Numbered from the stretch's first letter, positions 19,589-31,680 are shown. The stretch: DNA of 50,360 nucleotides from CAWBVG01 sp963792175 (GCA_963792175.1 CAWBVG010000051.1:1-50360), one strand, 5' to 3'. The notes: generated by a model not told the origin, from the sequence alone. A program made the numbers and translations.

Positions 19589-22544
19589 ACTTCAGGCTGC
19601 GTTTTTCAGCAGCCTGATCGTGCAGCCGGCTGCGTTCGGCCCGCGCCTCGCGTAGCAACGGCAGCGCCGGGTCCGCCGCGCGCCAGAGGTCCAGGAATCC
19701 GTCGTAGGCCTGGCGCGCCTTGTCGACGTCGCCGCCCAGGACGGCCGCTCGGCCGACGCCCAGCTGCGCGAGCGCATAGAGCTGCGAGACCGGCGCTTCG
19801 CCGCGGTGATCCAGGATCGACTGGAACTCGGCGGTGGCCAGGTCGGCGCGCTTCAGTCCCATCTGCGCCTGACCGCGCAGGTAGGCGGGCCAGAACTCCG
19901 CCCACGCCGCGTGATCGTAGGGTTTCACGGGTTCGAGGATGGCGAGCGCGCGGCTCCACTCGCGGCGCCCGACCGCGCTGACGGCGGCGATGACTGGCAC
20001 CGACACGCGCTTGGTCAACGTCGACTCGGGATACCGCTGCTCGAGCTCGCTGACGAGAGCCGCAGATTCCTTGTCCGCCTGGCACAGCGCCAGCACCCGG
20101 CCGGCGCGTTCGAGCGAGATGTTGTCGCGGCTCGACCCAAGTCCGTCGGCAATCTCTTTTGCCGCCTCCGCGCACTGTCCGACGATCGCGTGGGCCTCCG
20201 CGTCTTCGATGGATAGCTGCGCAGCGACCTCCTGGAATCCGCCCTGACGCGACATCTGGACGCCGCGGCGGAATTGCTCGTGCGCCGACGAGATCGCCCC
20301 TCCGAACGCCGACACGTGAGCCGCCCACCCGAACGCCGCATTCGTGTTGCCGAGCCCGATCGATGCGTTCAGATGCTCCGACATCGCCGCCGGGTCGTTG
20401 CCGATGAACGCGAGCAGGTACGCGATGCGATGCCCGCCGTTGAAGCCGACCTGCCGGGCCATGCCTTCCTTGAGGGTCGCGCTCGCCTCACCGTAGCGGT
20501 TGAGCGCCATGAACGCACCCGCGAGGTTGGAGATCGGCGGCAGGAACTTCGGGTCGAGCCGCATCGCTTCCCGAAATGGTTCGACCGCCCGATCGTACTG
20601 GCCGAGATAGATATACGCCGCGCCGAGACTGTTGAACGCGAATGCCTCGCGGGGATACGCGAGCGGTCCACGACTGGGCCAGCTCGAGCGCCTTGTCCCA
20701 CGCCTGCGCCGCGTCGCGGTAGTAGCGCCACGAAATGAAGAACCGTTCGCGCTCGCTGACGCGGTCCTGCAGGGCGAACGCCCGCCGCGACAGCTCGGGC
20801 GCGAGCGCGGTCTGATTGGTGTTGGCATAGACGCCGGAGAGCATGCGCCAGCGCCATCGCGAAATCCGGATCGATCTCGAGCGCGCGCTTCAAGTGCGGG
20901 ATGGCTTCGAGCCGCGGATTGATGCGGCCTTCGTCGAGCGCCAGCGCGTAGGCGTGCAGCGCCTCGAGCGACGGCGTCGTGGCCCGCGGCAGCGGCACGT
21001 CGAACTTCTGAGTCGAGGCGAGCGACTCGCCCAGCTTTTCCCGCAGCCGCGACGCGACGCCGCCGAGCGCTGTCAGCACCTGTTCCTTCCCAGCGACTTC
21101 CACCTGCTCCCGCGCCATCACATCGCCGGTCAGCGCGTTGACGGCTTCGACGGCGATGACGTAATTGCGTCCCAGCGGTGCGATCGATCCGGCCAGCAAC
21201 GCTTTCAGCTGCTCGCGCTGCGCGACTTCGCGGGCGATCGACCGCGTGACCGGTTCGTCGGGCGGCCGGTTCATCAGGCGCAGGGTGTCGCGGACGCGTT
21301 CGTCCGGGAACACCTTCAGGAACGGCGACTGTTCGACGGCGACCGCCAGCGCGACCTTGAGGGCGCCGTCGAACACCGGATCGCCGGTCGTGTTCGCGAA
21401 GTCTGCCAGCACGATGGTGTCTTGCGCCGTCAGCGCCTGATTGCCGCTCCGCGGCTGGAAGAACGAGATGGCGATGACGACGAGCGCCACGACGGCGGCA
21501 ACGCCCGCTGCCAGCTGCCACCATCGCGTGGCGCGCGTGCCCTTCTTGGTTCGTGGGCCCGTTCGCGCGCCGGTGGTCGTCGGCAGGCTGTTGGCGACCG
21601 CCTCCGCCGATTCGGGCCGGGCCTGCGGATCCGGAGAGAGCGCCTGGAGTATGACGCGCTCGAGCTCTGGATTCACGTACGGCAGGAACGTCGACGGGCC
21701 GCACCGGATTCACCCGCGTGCCGGATCGCGTGAACGCGTGCTGGCCGACGACCAGTTCGTACAGGAGCAGCCCCAGCGCGTAGATGTCGGTCCGCTCGGT
21801 CAGCGGCGCGCCCGGTAACAGCTGTTCGGGCGCCATGTAGTCGGGCGTCCCGACCAGCGCCTGCGGCACGCGGTCGAGTCCCGCGACCGCGATGCCGAAA
21901 TCCGTGATGCGCACCTGACCCTGTTCGTCGATCAGGACGTTGGCGGGCTTCAGGTCGCGATGGAGCACGCCGCCGGCGTGCGCCGCGGCGAGCCCGCCGC
22001 ACAACTGCCGCGCGATGTCGATGACCTTCTCGGAGGGGAGCCGCCCGACGCGCCTGATCAGCGAGGCCAGGTCTTCGCCGCGGACCAGCTCCATCGACAG
22101 GAACACTTCGCCGTGGTCTTCGCCGACATCGAAGACACGACAGACCGCGGGGTGCGTGATCTTCCGCGCCAGCCGGACTTCGTTCAGGATGCCGCCCCGC
22201 GTGCCGGCCGACGCCGACCGAATGAACTTCAAGGCGACGGGCGTTCCAAGCGTCAGATCGTCAGCGCGCCAGACCTCGCCCATTCCGCCGCGGCCGAGGC
22301 GCGCGATCATGCGATACCGGCCGGCGAACACCTGGCCCGCGGCAAATCGGGGCGGGTTGGTGTCCGTGCCGACCGGCCGCCCTGTGCTCGCGCCTTCTTC
22401 ATGAAACGACAGGAGCGACTCCACCTCCTGGCGGAGGCGCGCGTCGGTTCCGCAGGCTTCGGCGACGAATTCCCCGCGTTCGGCCGCGGGAACGTCCAAG
22501 GCGCGGAGGAATACATCCTTCGCCCGCTCGTGTAACGACAGCAT
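19587..22544 (-). CDS. Membrane Ser/Thr protein kinase with FlgO/TolB-like and TPR sensor region (frameshifted)
   Basis: The ATG at 22544 gives MLSLHERAKDVFLRALDVPA (a GTG at 22571 is possible). The N-terminal helix region with EVESLLSFHEE is common in acidobacterial kinases. Kinase motifs: LGRGGMGEVW, VALKFI, HRDLKPANVLID, ITDFGIAV and GTPDYMAPEQ. After a shift near 21690 come the transmembrane helix (WWQLAAGVAAVVALVVIAIS) and DTIVLADFANTTGDPVFDG; after shifts near 20850 and 20665 come TPRs (AFNSLGAAYIYLGQYDRAVE) to the end. About 985 residues when joined. It is a clear paralogue of the kinase at 16125-18887 over its whole length and precedes the ECF sigma gene by 40 bp on the same strand. 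Confidence 0.88.
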   Translation of the reverse strand: MLSLHERAKDVFLRALDVPAAERGEFVAEACGTDARLRQEVESLLSFHEEGASTGRPVGTDTNPPRFAAGQVFAGRYRMIARLGRGGMGEVWRADDLTLGTPVALKFIRSASAGTRGGILNEVRLARKITHPAVCRVFDVGEDHGEVFLSMELVRGEDLASLIRRVGRLPSEKVIDIARQLCGGLAAAHAGGVLHRDLKPANVLIDEQGQVRITDFGIAVAGLDRVPQALVGTPDYMAPEQLLPGAPLTERTDIYALGLLLYELVVGQHAFTRSGTRVNPVRPVDVPAVRESRARARHTPGALSGSAGPARIGGGGRQQPADDHRRANGPTNQEGHARHAMVAAGSGRCRRRGARRHRHLVLPAAERQSGADGARHHRAGRLREHDRRSGVRRRPQGRAGGRRRTVAVPEGVPGRTRPRHPAPDEPAARRTGHAVDRPRSRAARAAESVAGRIDRTAGTQLRHRRRSRQRADRRCDGAGAGGSRWEGTGADSARRRRVAAAGKAGRVARLDSEVRRAAAAGHDAVARGAARLRAGARRRPHQSAARSHPALEARARDRSGFRDGAGACSPASMPTPIRPRSRPSCRGGRSPCRTASASANGSSFRGATTATRRRRGTRRSSWPSRGPLAYPREAFAFNSLGAAYIYLGQYDRAVEPFREAMRLDPKFLPPISNLAGAFMALNRYGEASATLKEGMARQVGFNGGHRIAYLLAFIGNDPAAMSEHLNASIGLGNTNAAFGWAAHVSAFGGAISSAHEQFRRGVQMSRQGGFQEVAAQLSIEDAEAHAIVGQCAEAAKEIADGLGSSRDNISLERAGRVLALCQADKESAALVSELEQRYPESTLTKRVSVPVIAAVSAVGRREWSRALAILEPVKPYDHAAWAEFWPAYLRGQAQMGLKRADLATAEFQSILDHRGEAPVSQLYALAQLGVGRAAVLGGDVDKARQAYDGFLDLWRAADPALPLLREARAERSRLHDQAAEKRSLK

Positions 22545-22574
22545 TCGCGTGTGTACAAAGAGTTTAACCACACT

Positions 22575-22606
22575 TTGCGGGGTTTTGCACCGGATGGCGC
22601 GTTAAG
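22575..22606 (+). promoter_or_regulatory. Shared upstream element, copy A (candidate promoter/operator)
   Basis: TTGCGGGGTTT (22575-22585), 10 variable nt, GGCGCGTTAAG (22596-22606), 27 bp before the ATG of the TLC-HEAT gene. The identical two 11-mers with identical spacing occur upstream of the second TLC-type gene (26630-26661). A strong AAGGAGG ribosome-binding site follows at 22616-22622. Confidence 0.6.
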
Positions 22607-22632
22607 AGGCGTAGGAAGGAGGTGTGCTGAGC

Positions 22633-24876
22633 ATGGACATCGTCAAGGCCAGGTCGCGGTCGGTCGTTGCGGCAATGCTTGGCGCCGCGGCGGTCACCGC
22701 CCAGTTCGTCAGCGGCAAGGCTGTCCGTGACGCGCTGTTCCTGACGTCCCACGACATCTCCGCCCTCCCGACGATGCTGCTGGTGACCTCGGCCTTTTCG
22801 ATCGCGCTGGTCGTCGCCAATGCGAGGGCCGCCCGCAGCGTCGGACCAGGCACATGGGTGCCGGCCACGTTCGCGGCCAGTGGCGCCTTGTTCCTGATCG
22901 AGTGGGCGCTCAGATCCCAGGCGCCGCTCGCGACGGCCGTTGCCGTCTATCTCCATATCTCGGCAGCGGGTCCGATTCTGGCGTCGGGCTTCTGGCTGAT
23001 CGCGAGCGAGCGGTTCGACCCGCACACCGCCAAGAAGAGATACGGTCATATTGCCGCCGCCGGCACCTTGGGCGGTCTGGTCAGTGCGCTCGCGACCGAG
23101 CGCGTCGCGGCGATGTTCGGCGTTCCGGCGATGCTGCCGCTGCTCGCCCTCTTGCAGTTCTGCAGTGCCTGGTTCGTCCGCCAGACTGCCTTGTGCGCCG
23201 CCGACGGCCAGGGCCTCATGACTTCTGACGAGGACAAGGCCGGTGCGCCACGGCGTTCGGCACTTCGCGTCCTGCACGACGCGCCGTACCTCCGGAACCT
23301 CGCGTGGCTGGTACTGCTCGGCACGACCAGCGCGGCGCTGGTCGACTACCTGTTCAAGGCGCAGGCGATCGAGGCGTTCGGGCGCGGCGACAACCTGCTG
23401 CGGTTCTTCGCCTTGTATTACGCCGCCACCAGCGTGCTGGCGTTTGCGCTGCAGACATCGGCGTCGCGCGTGGTTCTCGAGCGATTCGGGCTGGCCGTCT
23501 CCGCCGGCACCCCGGCCGGCGCTCTGCTGGCCGGCAGCGTCGCCAGTCTCGTCGCGCCAGGTTTCGGCAGTCTGCTCATGGCCCGAGGCGGCGAATCGGT
23601 CTTCCGCAGCTCCTTCTTCCGGGCCGGCTATGAGCTCTTCTACACGCCGATTCCAGCAGACGAGAAACGGGCCGCGAAAACGCTGATCGACGTGGGCTTC
23701 GACCGTCTCGGCGACGGCGTCGGCGGCGGGGCCGTCCGCCTGGCGCTGCTGCTTGCCCCGGTGTCGCAGTCCTCGGCGATCCTGTCGCTCGCCATCATGT
23801 GCTCGGCGGGCGCCCTGTGGGCCGCGAGCCGGCTGAATCGCGGCTATCTCGGCACGCTCGCGAGCAGCCTCGTCGATCTCTCGCGCCGGGCGGGCGCCGA
23901 TCCGATCGACGCGAAGACGACGGTCAGTGGAATCCGGCCGCCCTGGCTGCTCGGGCGCGATGGCGGCGAGGCGTTGACGGCGCATGCGCGACACACCGAT
24001 GGCCCGTCCGCGCGCCCCGCGATCGATCCCGCATCGCTCGAACCCGAAGTGCGCGACATTCTCGGCCTGCGGTCGCGCGATCGGCGGCGCGTCGTCGAAG
24101 TGCTATCGCGGGAGGACGGCCTGACCGCCGGCCTGGTCCCGCACGCGATCACCTTGCTGGCCTGGGACCAGGTCGCCGACCACGCGTTGTTCGCGCTCCG
24201 CAAGGTCGCGGAGGAGCGGATCGGTCAACTCGTCGACGCGTTGCTCGATCCCGAACCAGGACTTCGCCGTCCGGCGGCGTCTGGCGCGCGTGTTCTCGGT
24301 GTGCGTCTCGCAGCGCGCCGCCAGCGGTCTCATGTTCGGTCTCGACGATCCGCGGTTCGACGTCAGGTTCCAGTCGGCCCGGTCGCTGGCGGCGATCGTC
24401 GAGAAGAACCCGCTCGTCCAGATCGACAGCGCGCAGATCTTCGCCGTCGTTCTCCGGGAGGTCGCCGTGGGCCGAGGCGTCTGGGAGAGCCGGCGGCTGC
24501 TGGACGGCTCCGACGAGGGCAACCGCCCGACGACGCTCGACGAGTTCGTCCGGACGCGGGCCGGTGAGAGCCTGGCGCACGTCTTCACGCTGCTGTCGCT
24601 GGTGCTGCCGCGAGAGCCGCTGCAGATTGCGTTTCGCAGCCTCTATACGGACGACGAGCAGCTGCAAGGGACGGCGCTGGAGTATCTCGAAAGCGTGCTG
24701 CCGCCGGCGATCCGCCAGCGGCTGTGGCCCTTCATCGAGCGCCGCGCCGTCGCGCGCTCGGCGCGTCCACGCGAAGAAGTCATGGCCGAGCTCCTGCGCT
24801 CGAACCATTCGATCGTGCTGAACCTCGAAGAGCTCAGGCTGCGAGGCGAGCTGCTTCCCGCCGATTCAACCGCATC

Positions 24877-24880
<4 letters not shown>
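22633..24880 (+). CDS. ATP/ADP-translocase (TLC)-like transporter fused to HEAT-repeat region
   Basis: The ATG at 22633 follows AAGGAGG by 10 nt and gives MDIVKARSRSVVAAMLGAAA. About 12 hydrophobic segments span residues 8-400; VSGKAVRDALFLTSHDISAL resembles the K..RD start of the TLC/NTT nucleotide-transporter family, and FRAGYELFYTPIPADEKRAA with KTLIDVGFDRLGDGVGGG matches its conserved late loop. A cytoplasmic tail (about 470-748) has HEAT-like helical pairs (ITLLAWDQVADHALFALRKV; GLDDPRFDVRFQSARSLAAI). One frameshift near 24265. The TLC fold exchanges nucleotides in endosymbionts and plastids; in free-living bacteria the substrate is unknown. Its stop overlaps the next kinase's start (ATGA), so the transporter and kinase are probably functionally linked. 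Confidence 0.75.
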
Positions 24881-26510
<1,630 letters not shown>

Positions 26511-26629
26511 AGCGCGTTTCCGATCAACGGCGGCTTCCGTAGCGAGCCTTCAGGCCTGCCCTGGTCCGCCGACGCCCTAAGCGCTGCGCTACGAGCGCCA
26601 TCCAAGCAGCGCCCCTGAGACGAAGCGGA

Positions 26630-26661
26630 TTGCGGGGTTTCCCTGCCGTTGGCGCGTTAAG
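26630..26661 (+). promoter_or_regulatory. Shared upstream element, copy B (candidate promoter/operator)
   Basis: TTGCGGGGTTT (26630-26640), 10 variable nt, GGCGCGTTAAG (26651-26661), 18 bp before the ATG of the second TLC-type gene, followed by GAGGAG (26667-26672). It has the same spacing and 11-mers as copy A at 22575-22606. A palindrome AGCGC-T-GCGCT lies upstream at 26580-26590. Confidence 0.6.
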
Positions 26662-26679
26662 GGGCCGAGGAGATACGCA

Positions 26680-28015
26680 ATGCCCGGACCCGACGCTCTC
26701 GAAACCCGCCGTACCGAGAAATCGCTGCTGGATCGTGCGCTGTCGCTGTTCACCGACGTCCGCGCCGGTGAAGGCGCCACCGCGGTGTTGATGCTGATCA
26801 ACATCTTCGTGCTGCTGATCTGCTATTCCGTCATCAAGACGGTTCGCGAACCGCTGATTCTGCTCGGCGGCGGCGCCGAAGTGCGCTCGTACGCCGCGGC
26901 CGGCCAGGCGCTGCTGCTGATGGGATTCGTTCCGCTCTACAGCTGGTTCGCGTCGCGCGTCGACCGCGCCAGGCTGCTGGTCGGGCGTGACGCTGTTCTT
27001 CATCGCCTGCATCGAGCTGTTCGCGTCTGCGGTGGCGGCCCGCGTGCCGTATGTCGGCGTCGCCTTCTTCATCTGGGTCGGCATCTTCAACATGTCGCTG
27101 GTCGCGCAGTTCTGGTCGTTCGCCAACGACATCTACCGCAAGGAGGCCGGCGACCGGCTGTTCCCGATCATCGTGATCGGCATGACCGCCGGGGCGCCGC
27201 TCGGATCGTTGGTGGCGGCGCGGCTGTTTCGTCTCGGCGTGCATCCGCAGAGCATCCTGCAGATTTCGGCAGCTGCTGCTGGCGGTCAGCGTGGTCCTGT
27301 ACCTGCTGGATCAACCGCCGCGACGAGCGCCGCAGCCAGACACCGCAGCCCCGCATGTCCTCGTCGGGCGGCTTCCAGCTGGTCCTGGGCAACAAGTACC
27401 TGCGCTTGATCGCGGTGCTGATCGTCCTGCTCAACGTGGTGAACACCACCGGCGAGTACCTGATCTCGCGGTTGCTGACCGCACACGTCAAGGAGCTGGC
27501 GGCGCTCGATCCGGCCTTCAACCGGCAGGCGTTCATCGGCGCGTACGCCGGCGATTACCAGTTCTGGGTCAACGTCACCGCGTTCCTGCTGCAGGCGTTC
27601 GTCACGTCGCGTCTCGTCAAGTACCGCGGACTCGCGGGCGTGCTGCTCGCGCTGCCGCTGATCGCGCTGGGCGGCTACTCGATCATCGCCGCCGGCGCCG
27701 GGCTCGGTCTGGTGCGCTGGATCAAGACGGCGGAGAACGCGACCGACTACTCGATCATGAACACGGCCCGGCAGCTGCTGTGGCTGCCGACGACGCGGGA
27801 AGAGAAGTACAAGGCGAAGCAGGCGATCGACACGTTCTTCGTCCGCGAGCGGCGACGTGCTGTCGGCCGCCGCGGTGTTTGCCGGCACGGCCATCCTGCA
27901 CCTGACCGTCCCGCAGTTCGCCGCGATCAACATCGTCCTCACGCTGGTCTGGCTGACGATTGCGGTGCGGATCGCCCATCCGCAGTGGACGCTGCCGCGG
28001 GCGCAGACGCGCCGG
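26680..28015 (+). CDS. ATP/ADP-translocase (TLC/NTT)-like nucleotide transporter (frameshifted, 3' end approximate)
   Basis: Start ATG 26680 after GAGGAG. The first helix runs AVLMLINIFVLLICYSVIKT and continues VREPLILLGGGAEV, the K-T-V-R-E/D signature of the TLC ATP/ADP antiporter family. Later ARQLLWLPTTREEKYKAKQA, IDTFFVRxGDVLSAAAVFAG is the family's conserved C-terminal loop. Twelve or so helices are expected and most can be read; frames change near 26985, 27275, 27345 and 27855. There is no HEAT tail. No stop is visible before the next gene's signal peptide, so the end is placed at the next ATG. It leads an operon with an outer-membrane protein, a kinase-like exported protein and a PAP2 phosphatase. 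Confidence 0.75.
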
Positions 28016-29142
28016 ATGGCCGCCGCCGCGGCGGGCCTCGTGTTCCTCGCCATCGCGACGCCGGCGTCCGCACAGGAGACGCGCGAAGGGCAGCTCGCGG
28101 CCGCGCGCGCCGAGAAGGCGACGCGCCTTCATGAATACCAGCCGACGCCGCTCGAAGCGCCGCATTCTGACGGCCGAGAGCCTGCTCGGCACCGAACGGC
28201 CGGTCTACCCGTTCATCGGCAGCGTGTTCGACGGCGGCGGTCTCGGCGTCGGCCCCGGCTATCGCGCGCGCTTCGCCGACTCGGGCACGTTCGACGCGCA
28301 CGCCGCGTGGTCCGCGAGAAACTACAAGGGCGTCGAGCGCACAGGTTCGCCTGCCCGAATTCGCGAACCGGCGGCTCCTGATCCAGGCCAACGGGCGATT
28401 GGCTCGACGCGCCGGCGGTCGCGTTCTACGGCGTCGGCAACGACGACGGACGGCAGCCGTCGCGATTACGCCTACCGCTCGACGACGGTTGGCGCGTCGG
28501 CACGGCTGCAGGCCGCGAAGTTCGTCGCGGTCGGCGCCGGCATGGACTTCGCTCGGCATCCAGGCGACCGACGCGAGCCCGACCTACCGGCGCAGCCGCG
28601 CGTTCGCCGAGTTCGACTGGCGGACCTCGCCCGTCGTACACCAGGCGCGGCGGGCTCTACCGCGTCGACTGGTCCGACTATCGCGGACGTCAAGTCCGGC
28701 GACGGCTACAGCTTCCGCCGCGTCGACGCCGAAGTGAAGCAGTTCGTGCCGATCCTGCGCGAGAACTGGGTGATCGCGCTTCGCGCCGCCGCCTCGACGA
28801 CGGACGCCGCCGCCGGAAACGACGTGCCGTACTTCCTGATGCCGGATCTCGGCGGCAGCCACTCGCTGCGCGGCTATCCGACCTGGCGCTTCCGCGATCG
28901 CAACCGGCTGCTCTTCAGCGGCGAGTACCGCTGGACCGCCGGTCCGTTCGTCGACATGGCGCTGTTCGTCGACGCCGGCAAGGTCGCCGCGCGCTTCCAG
29001 GACCTCGATCTGCGGGACCTGAAGAAGTCCTACGGCATCGGCCTCACGCTGCACACGCCGAACCGAACGTTGACCCGGATCGAGCTGGCCCGCACCGCGC
29101 GAGGGCATGGGCCTCTCGTTCTCGTTCAGCCCGAGCTTCTGA
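28016..29142 (+). CDS. Outer-membrane beta-barrel protein, D15/BamA-TamA surface-antigen type (frameshifted)
   Basis: The ATG at 28016 gives MAAAAAGLVFLAIATPASAQ, a signal peptide ending ASAQ. PVYPFIGSVFDGGGLGVGPG opens the barrel; its second half, in a shifted frame, has MPDLGGSHSLRGYPTWRFRD, RNRLLFSGEYRWTAGPFVDM and ALFVDAGKVA, the classic 'LRGY..RF.d.n' and 'vDaG.v' motifs of the bacterial surface-antigen (PF01103) barrel. The chain ends FSFSPSF, a terminal-Phe outer-membrane sorting signal, with TGA at 29142. Shifts are near 28130, 28345, 28550, 28690 and 29095. POTRA domains are absent (about 375 residues), so it is a stand-alone barrel. It lies between a TLC transporter and a kinase-like exported protein. 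Confidence 0.75.
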
Positions 29143-29177
29143 ATCGATTTTTCAATACCGGAATGACAAGGAGCCTT

Positions 29178-30854
29178 ATGAGCACCAAGAAACGAACGCG
29201 ATTCGCCGCCATCATCGGCGGGACGCTGTGTGTCGCCGCCGCGTTGACGATGGCCTCGTCCGCTGCCGCGCCGCGCTTCTACGACGACGACCCGGTCTGG
29301 CGGGAGCGCGACACGCAGGACGCATCGGCGATGAAGCCGCTGGAGGTGGATCTGTTCGCCGATCTCGCGACCAACCTGCTCGGGCCGCGCACCGTCGGCG
29401 GCGGACCGCGCGAAGAACGTCAACACGGTCGACGAGGTGCCCGATTCGAGCTGGTTCACGAACCGCGCCGGCGCCCGGCCGCTGACGCCGGCGGACGTCT
29501 TCAGGGGGCCCGACACCACGCCCGGACCCGCGCCCGGCATCTGGACGGTCACGCTCGTCGAAGAGCGACGGCGTCACGCCGGGGTTCACCGATCAAGGAC
29601 GCCAAGGGGCAGCTCTGGTTCCTGAAGTTCGATCCGCCGGGCTATCCGCGGCATGGCGACCGGCACCGAGGTGGCGGTGACGAAGCTGATGTGGGCGCTC
29701 GGCTACCACGTGCCCGAGAACCACATCGCCTACATGCGCCGCGAGCAGCTCGTGCGTCGGCAACGGCGCGAAGTTCACGCCGCCCGGCGGCAAGCGCCGC
29801 GCGATGCGGCTCGAGCGACATCGACACGCCTGCTGCAGCGCGCCGACCGCGAGCCGGACGGCGCCTATCGCGTCGTCGCCAGCAAGGCGCTGCCCGGCAA
29901 GCCGATCGGCCGCATCCGGTTCTTCGACACGCGGCCGGACGATCCCAACGACATCGTGCCGCACGAGGATCGGCGCGAGCTGCGCGGCTACGGCGTGTTC
30001 GCCGCGTGGCTGAATCACGTGGACGCGAAGGCGATCAACTCGCTCGACACGCTGGTCACCGAGAACGGCCGCTCGTACGTGCGCCACCACCTGCTCGACT
30101 TCGGATCGGCGCTCGGCAGCGGCGGCGTCGGACCGGCCGACTACTGGGAAGGCGACGAGTACCTGGTCGAACCGCGCGACATCCTGAAGCAGATGCTGGC
30201 GTTCGGCTTCGCGATTCCCGAAGTGGCACACCGCGCCAGTTCTACGAAGCGCCGTCGATCGGCCGGCTCCCGGCCGACAACGCCAGCTTCAATCCCGACG
30301 CTGTGGAAGCCGCGCGTGCCGAACCAGGCGTTTCTCCACGCGCGCGCCGACGACAAGTTCTGGGCGGCGCAGAAGCTCATGTCGCTGACGACCGACCTGC
30401 TGCGCGCGGCGGTCACGCGCCGGCGACTTCCGCGATCCGGCATCGGAAGCGTTCCTGGTGCGGGCGCTCGCCGAACGGCGCGACGCCATCGGCCGGGCCT
30501 ATCTGACCGCCATCAACCCGATTGCCGATCCGTCGCTGAACGACGCCGGCGTGCTGACGTTCCGCAACGCGGCGGTCGACGCCGACTTCGCCAGGGCGCC
30601 GGCCGGCTACCGCGCGGTGTGGTTCCGGTTCGACAACGCGACGGCGCGCACCGTACGCATCGCGCGAAACCCAGGCGCGCTCGACCCGGCTCGAGGCGCC
30701 GAGCGGGCTGCCTCGCCACGACGGCGGGTTCGTCAAAGTCGAACTGAGCAGCATCGATGGATCCCGGCCATCCTGGGCGCAGCCGATCAACGTCTTCTTC
30801 CGCTACCAGCAGGGCCAGTGGCAGCTGGTTGGTCTCGAAAGGATGCCGTCGTGA
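29178..30854 (+). CDS. Exported protein with kinase-like HxDxKxxN and DFG motifs, function unknown (frameshifted)
   Basis: The ATG at 29178, after AAGGAG, gives MSTKKRTRFAAIIGGTLCVA, a signal peptide cleaved near SSAAA. The joined protein is about 558 residues (shifts near 29405, 29575, 29655, 29760, 30230, 30300, 30420, 30665). Pieces in order: WFLKFDPPGYPRMATGTEVA then VTKLMWALGYHVPENHI; GYGVFAAWLNHVDAKAINSL; YVRHHLLDFGSALGSGGVGP. The H-V-D-A-K-A-I-N (30016-30039) and L-L-D-F-G (30091-30105) sequences match the catalytic loop HxDxKxxN and metal-binding DFG of protein-kinase-like folds, with a candidate ATP Lys at 29625-29627 and alpha-C Glu at 29668-29670. The kinase assignment is my inference. 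Its stop overlaps the PAP2 start (GTGA). Confidence 0.6.
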
Positions 30855-31680
30855 GGATCGCGGAATCGTTCGCAACGGTGCTTGTTGCAGTGGTCGCGTT
30901 CACGGCTGCTGCCACGCCTGCGCGAGCGCAGTCACCGTCGGCCCCGCCGCCGGCGGTTCCGAACGACACGGCGCCGTCGTTCGTGCAGCTGTTCACCGGT
31001 ACCGTCCGCGATTTCAAGAAGCTGCCGACCTTGGACAATCTCGGGTGGCTGGCGGCGGGTGGCGTCCTGTCGCTCGCGACACACGAAGTCGACGACAGGT
31101 CGACCCGCCTGCTTGCCGGCAACGACGGCTTGCGGGAGCCGTTCAAGGCTGGCGCGGTCCTCGGCGGCACGCCATTCGAGCTCGGTGCGGCATTCGCCGC
31201 CTACGGTGCCGGCCGGGTGTTCAAGCATGACCGCCTGGCACTCGTGGGCGCCGATCTCGTTCGCGCGCAGATGATGGCGGAAGCGCTCGCGATTGGTGTG
31301 AAGCAGACCACGAGGCGCGATCGACCATCGGGCTCGGGGTTTTCCTTTCCCTCGGGCCACACCACGGCGACCTTCGCGGCGGCCACCGTGCTGCAGCGCT
31401 ATTTCGGCTGGAAGGTCGGCATTCCGGCGTACACCGCCGCGTCGTACGTCGGGGCGTCGCGGATTCAGAACCGGCGCCACTATTTGAGCGATGTGACCTT
31501 CGGTGCCGCGCTTGGAGTCATCGCAGGCCGAACGACCACGCTGGGCCGGCAACGCGCCTTCACGATCAGCCCGGTAGTGTCTCGCGATACGACCGGTGTC
31601 CTCGTGCGTTGGGATCCAGTAGCGCTGCTTGCGCCGGCTACCTCGTCAACGCCAAACCCACTGCGGCAGTTCGAAGCTCG
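30851..31680 (+). CDS. PAP2-family phosphatase (periplasmic, 3' end uncertain)
   Basis: The GTG at 30851 overlaps the previous stop by 4 nt. VRIAESFATVLVAVVAFTAA is a signal peptide ending ARAQ. The three acid-phosphatase/PAP2 motifs are complete: KQTTRRDRPSG (KX6RP), FSFPSGHTTATFAAATVLQR (PSGH) and SRIQNRRHYLSD (SRX5HX3D). PAP2 enzymes remove phosphate from lipid phosphates such as undecaprenyl pyrophosphate or phosphatidate. The recognisable protein ends near 31,620 (TTGVLVRWDP). The frame has no stop there and stays open to 32083, but that part is antisense to a plausible gene, so I end it near 31680 and suspect a lost stop. It is the last gene of the TLC/D15/kinase-like operon. Confidence 0.85.

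Noticed and set aside
28016..29142. BamA/TamA itself
   Set aside because: No POTRA domains and too short; only the D15-type barrel signature is supported.
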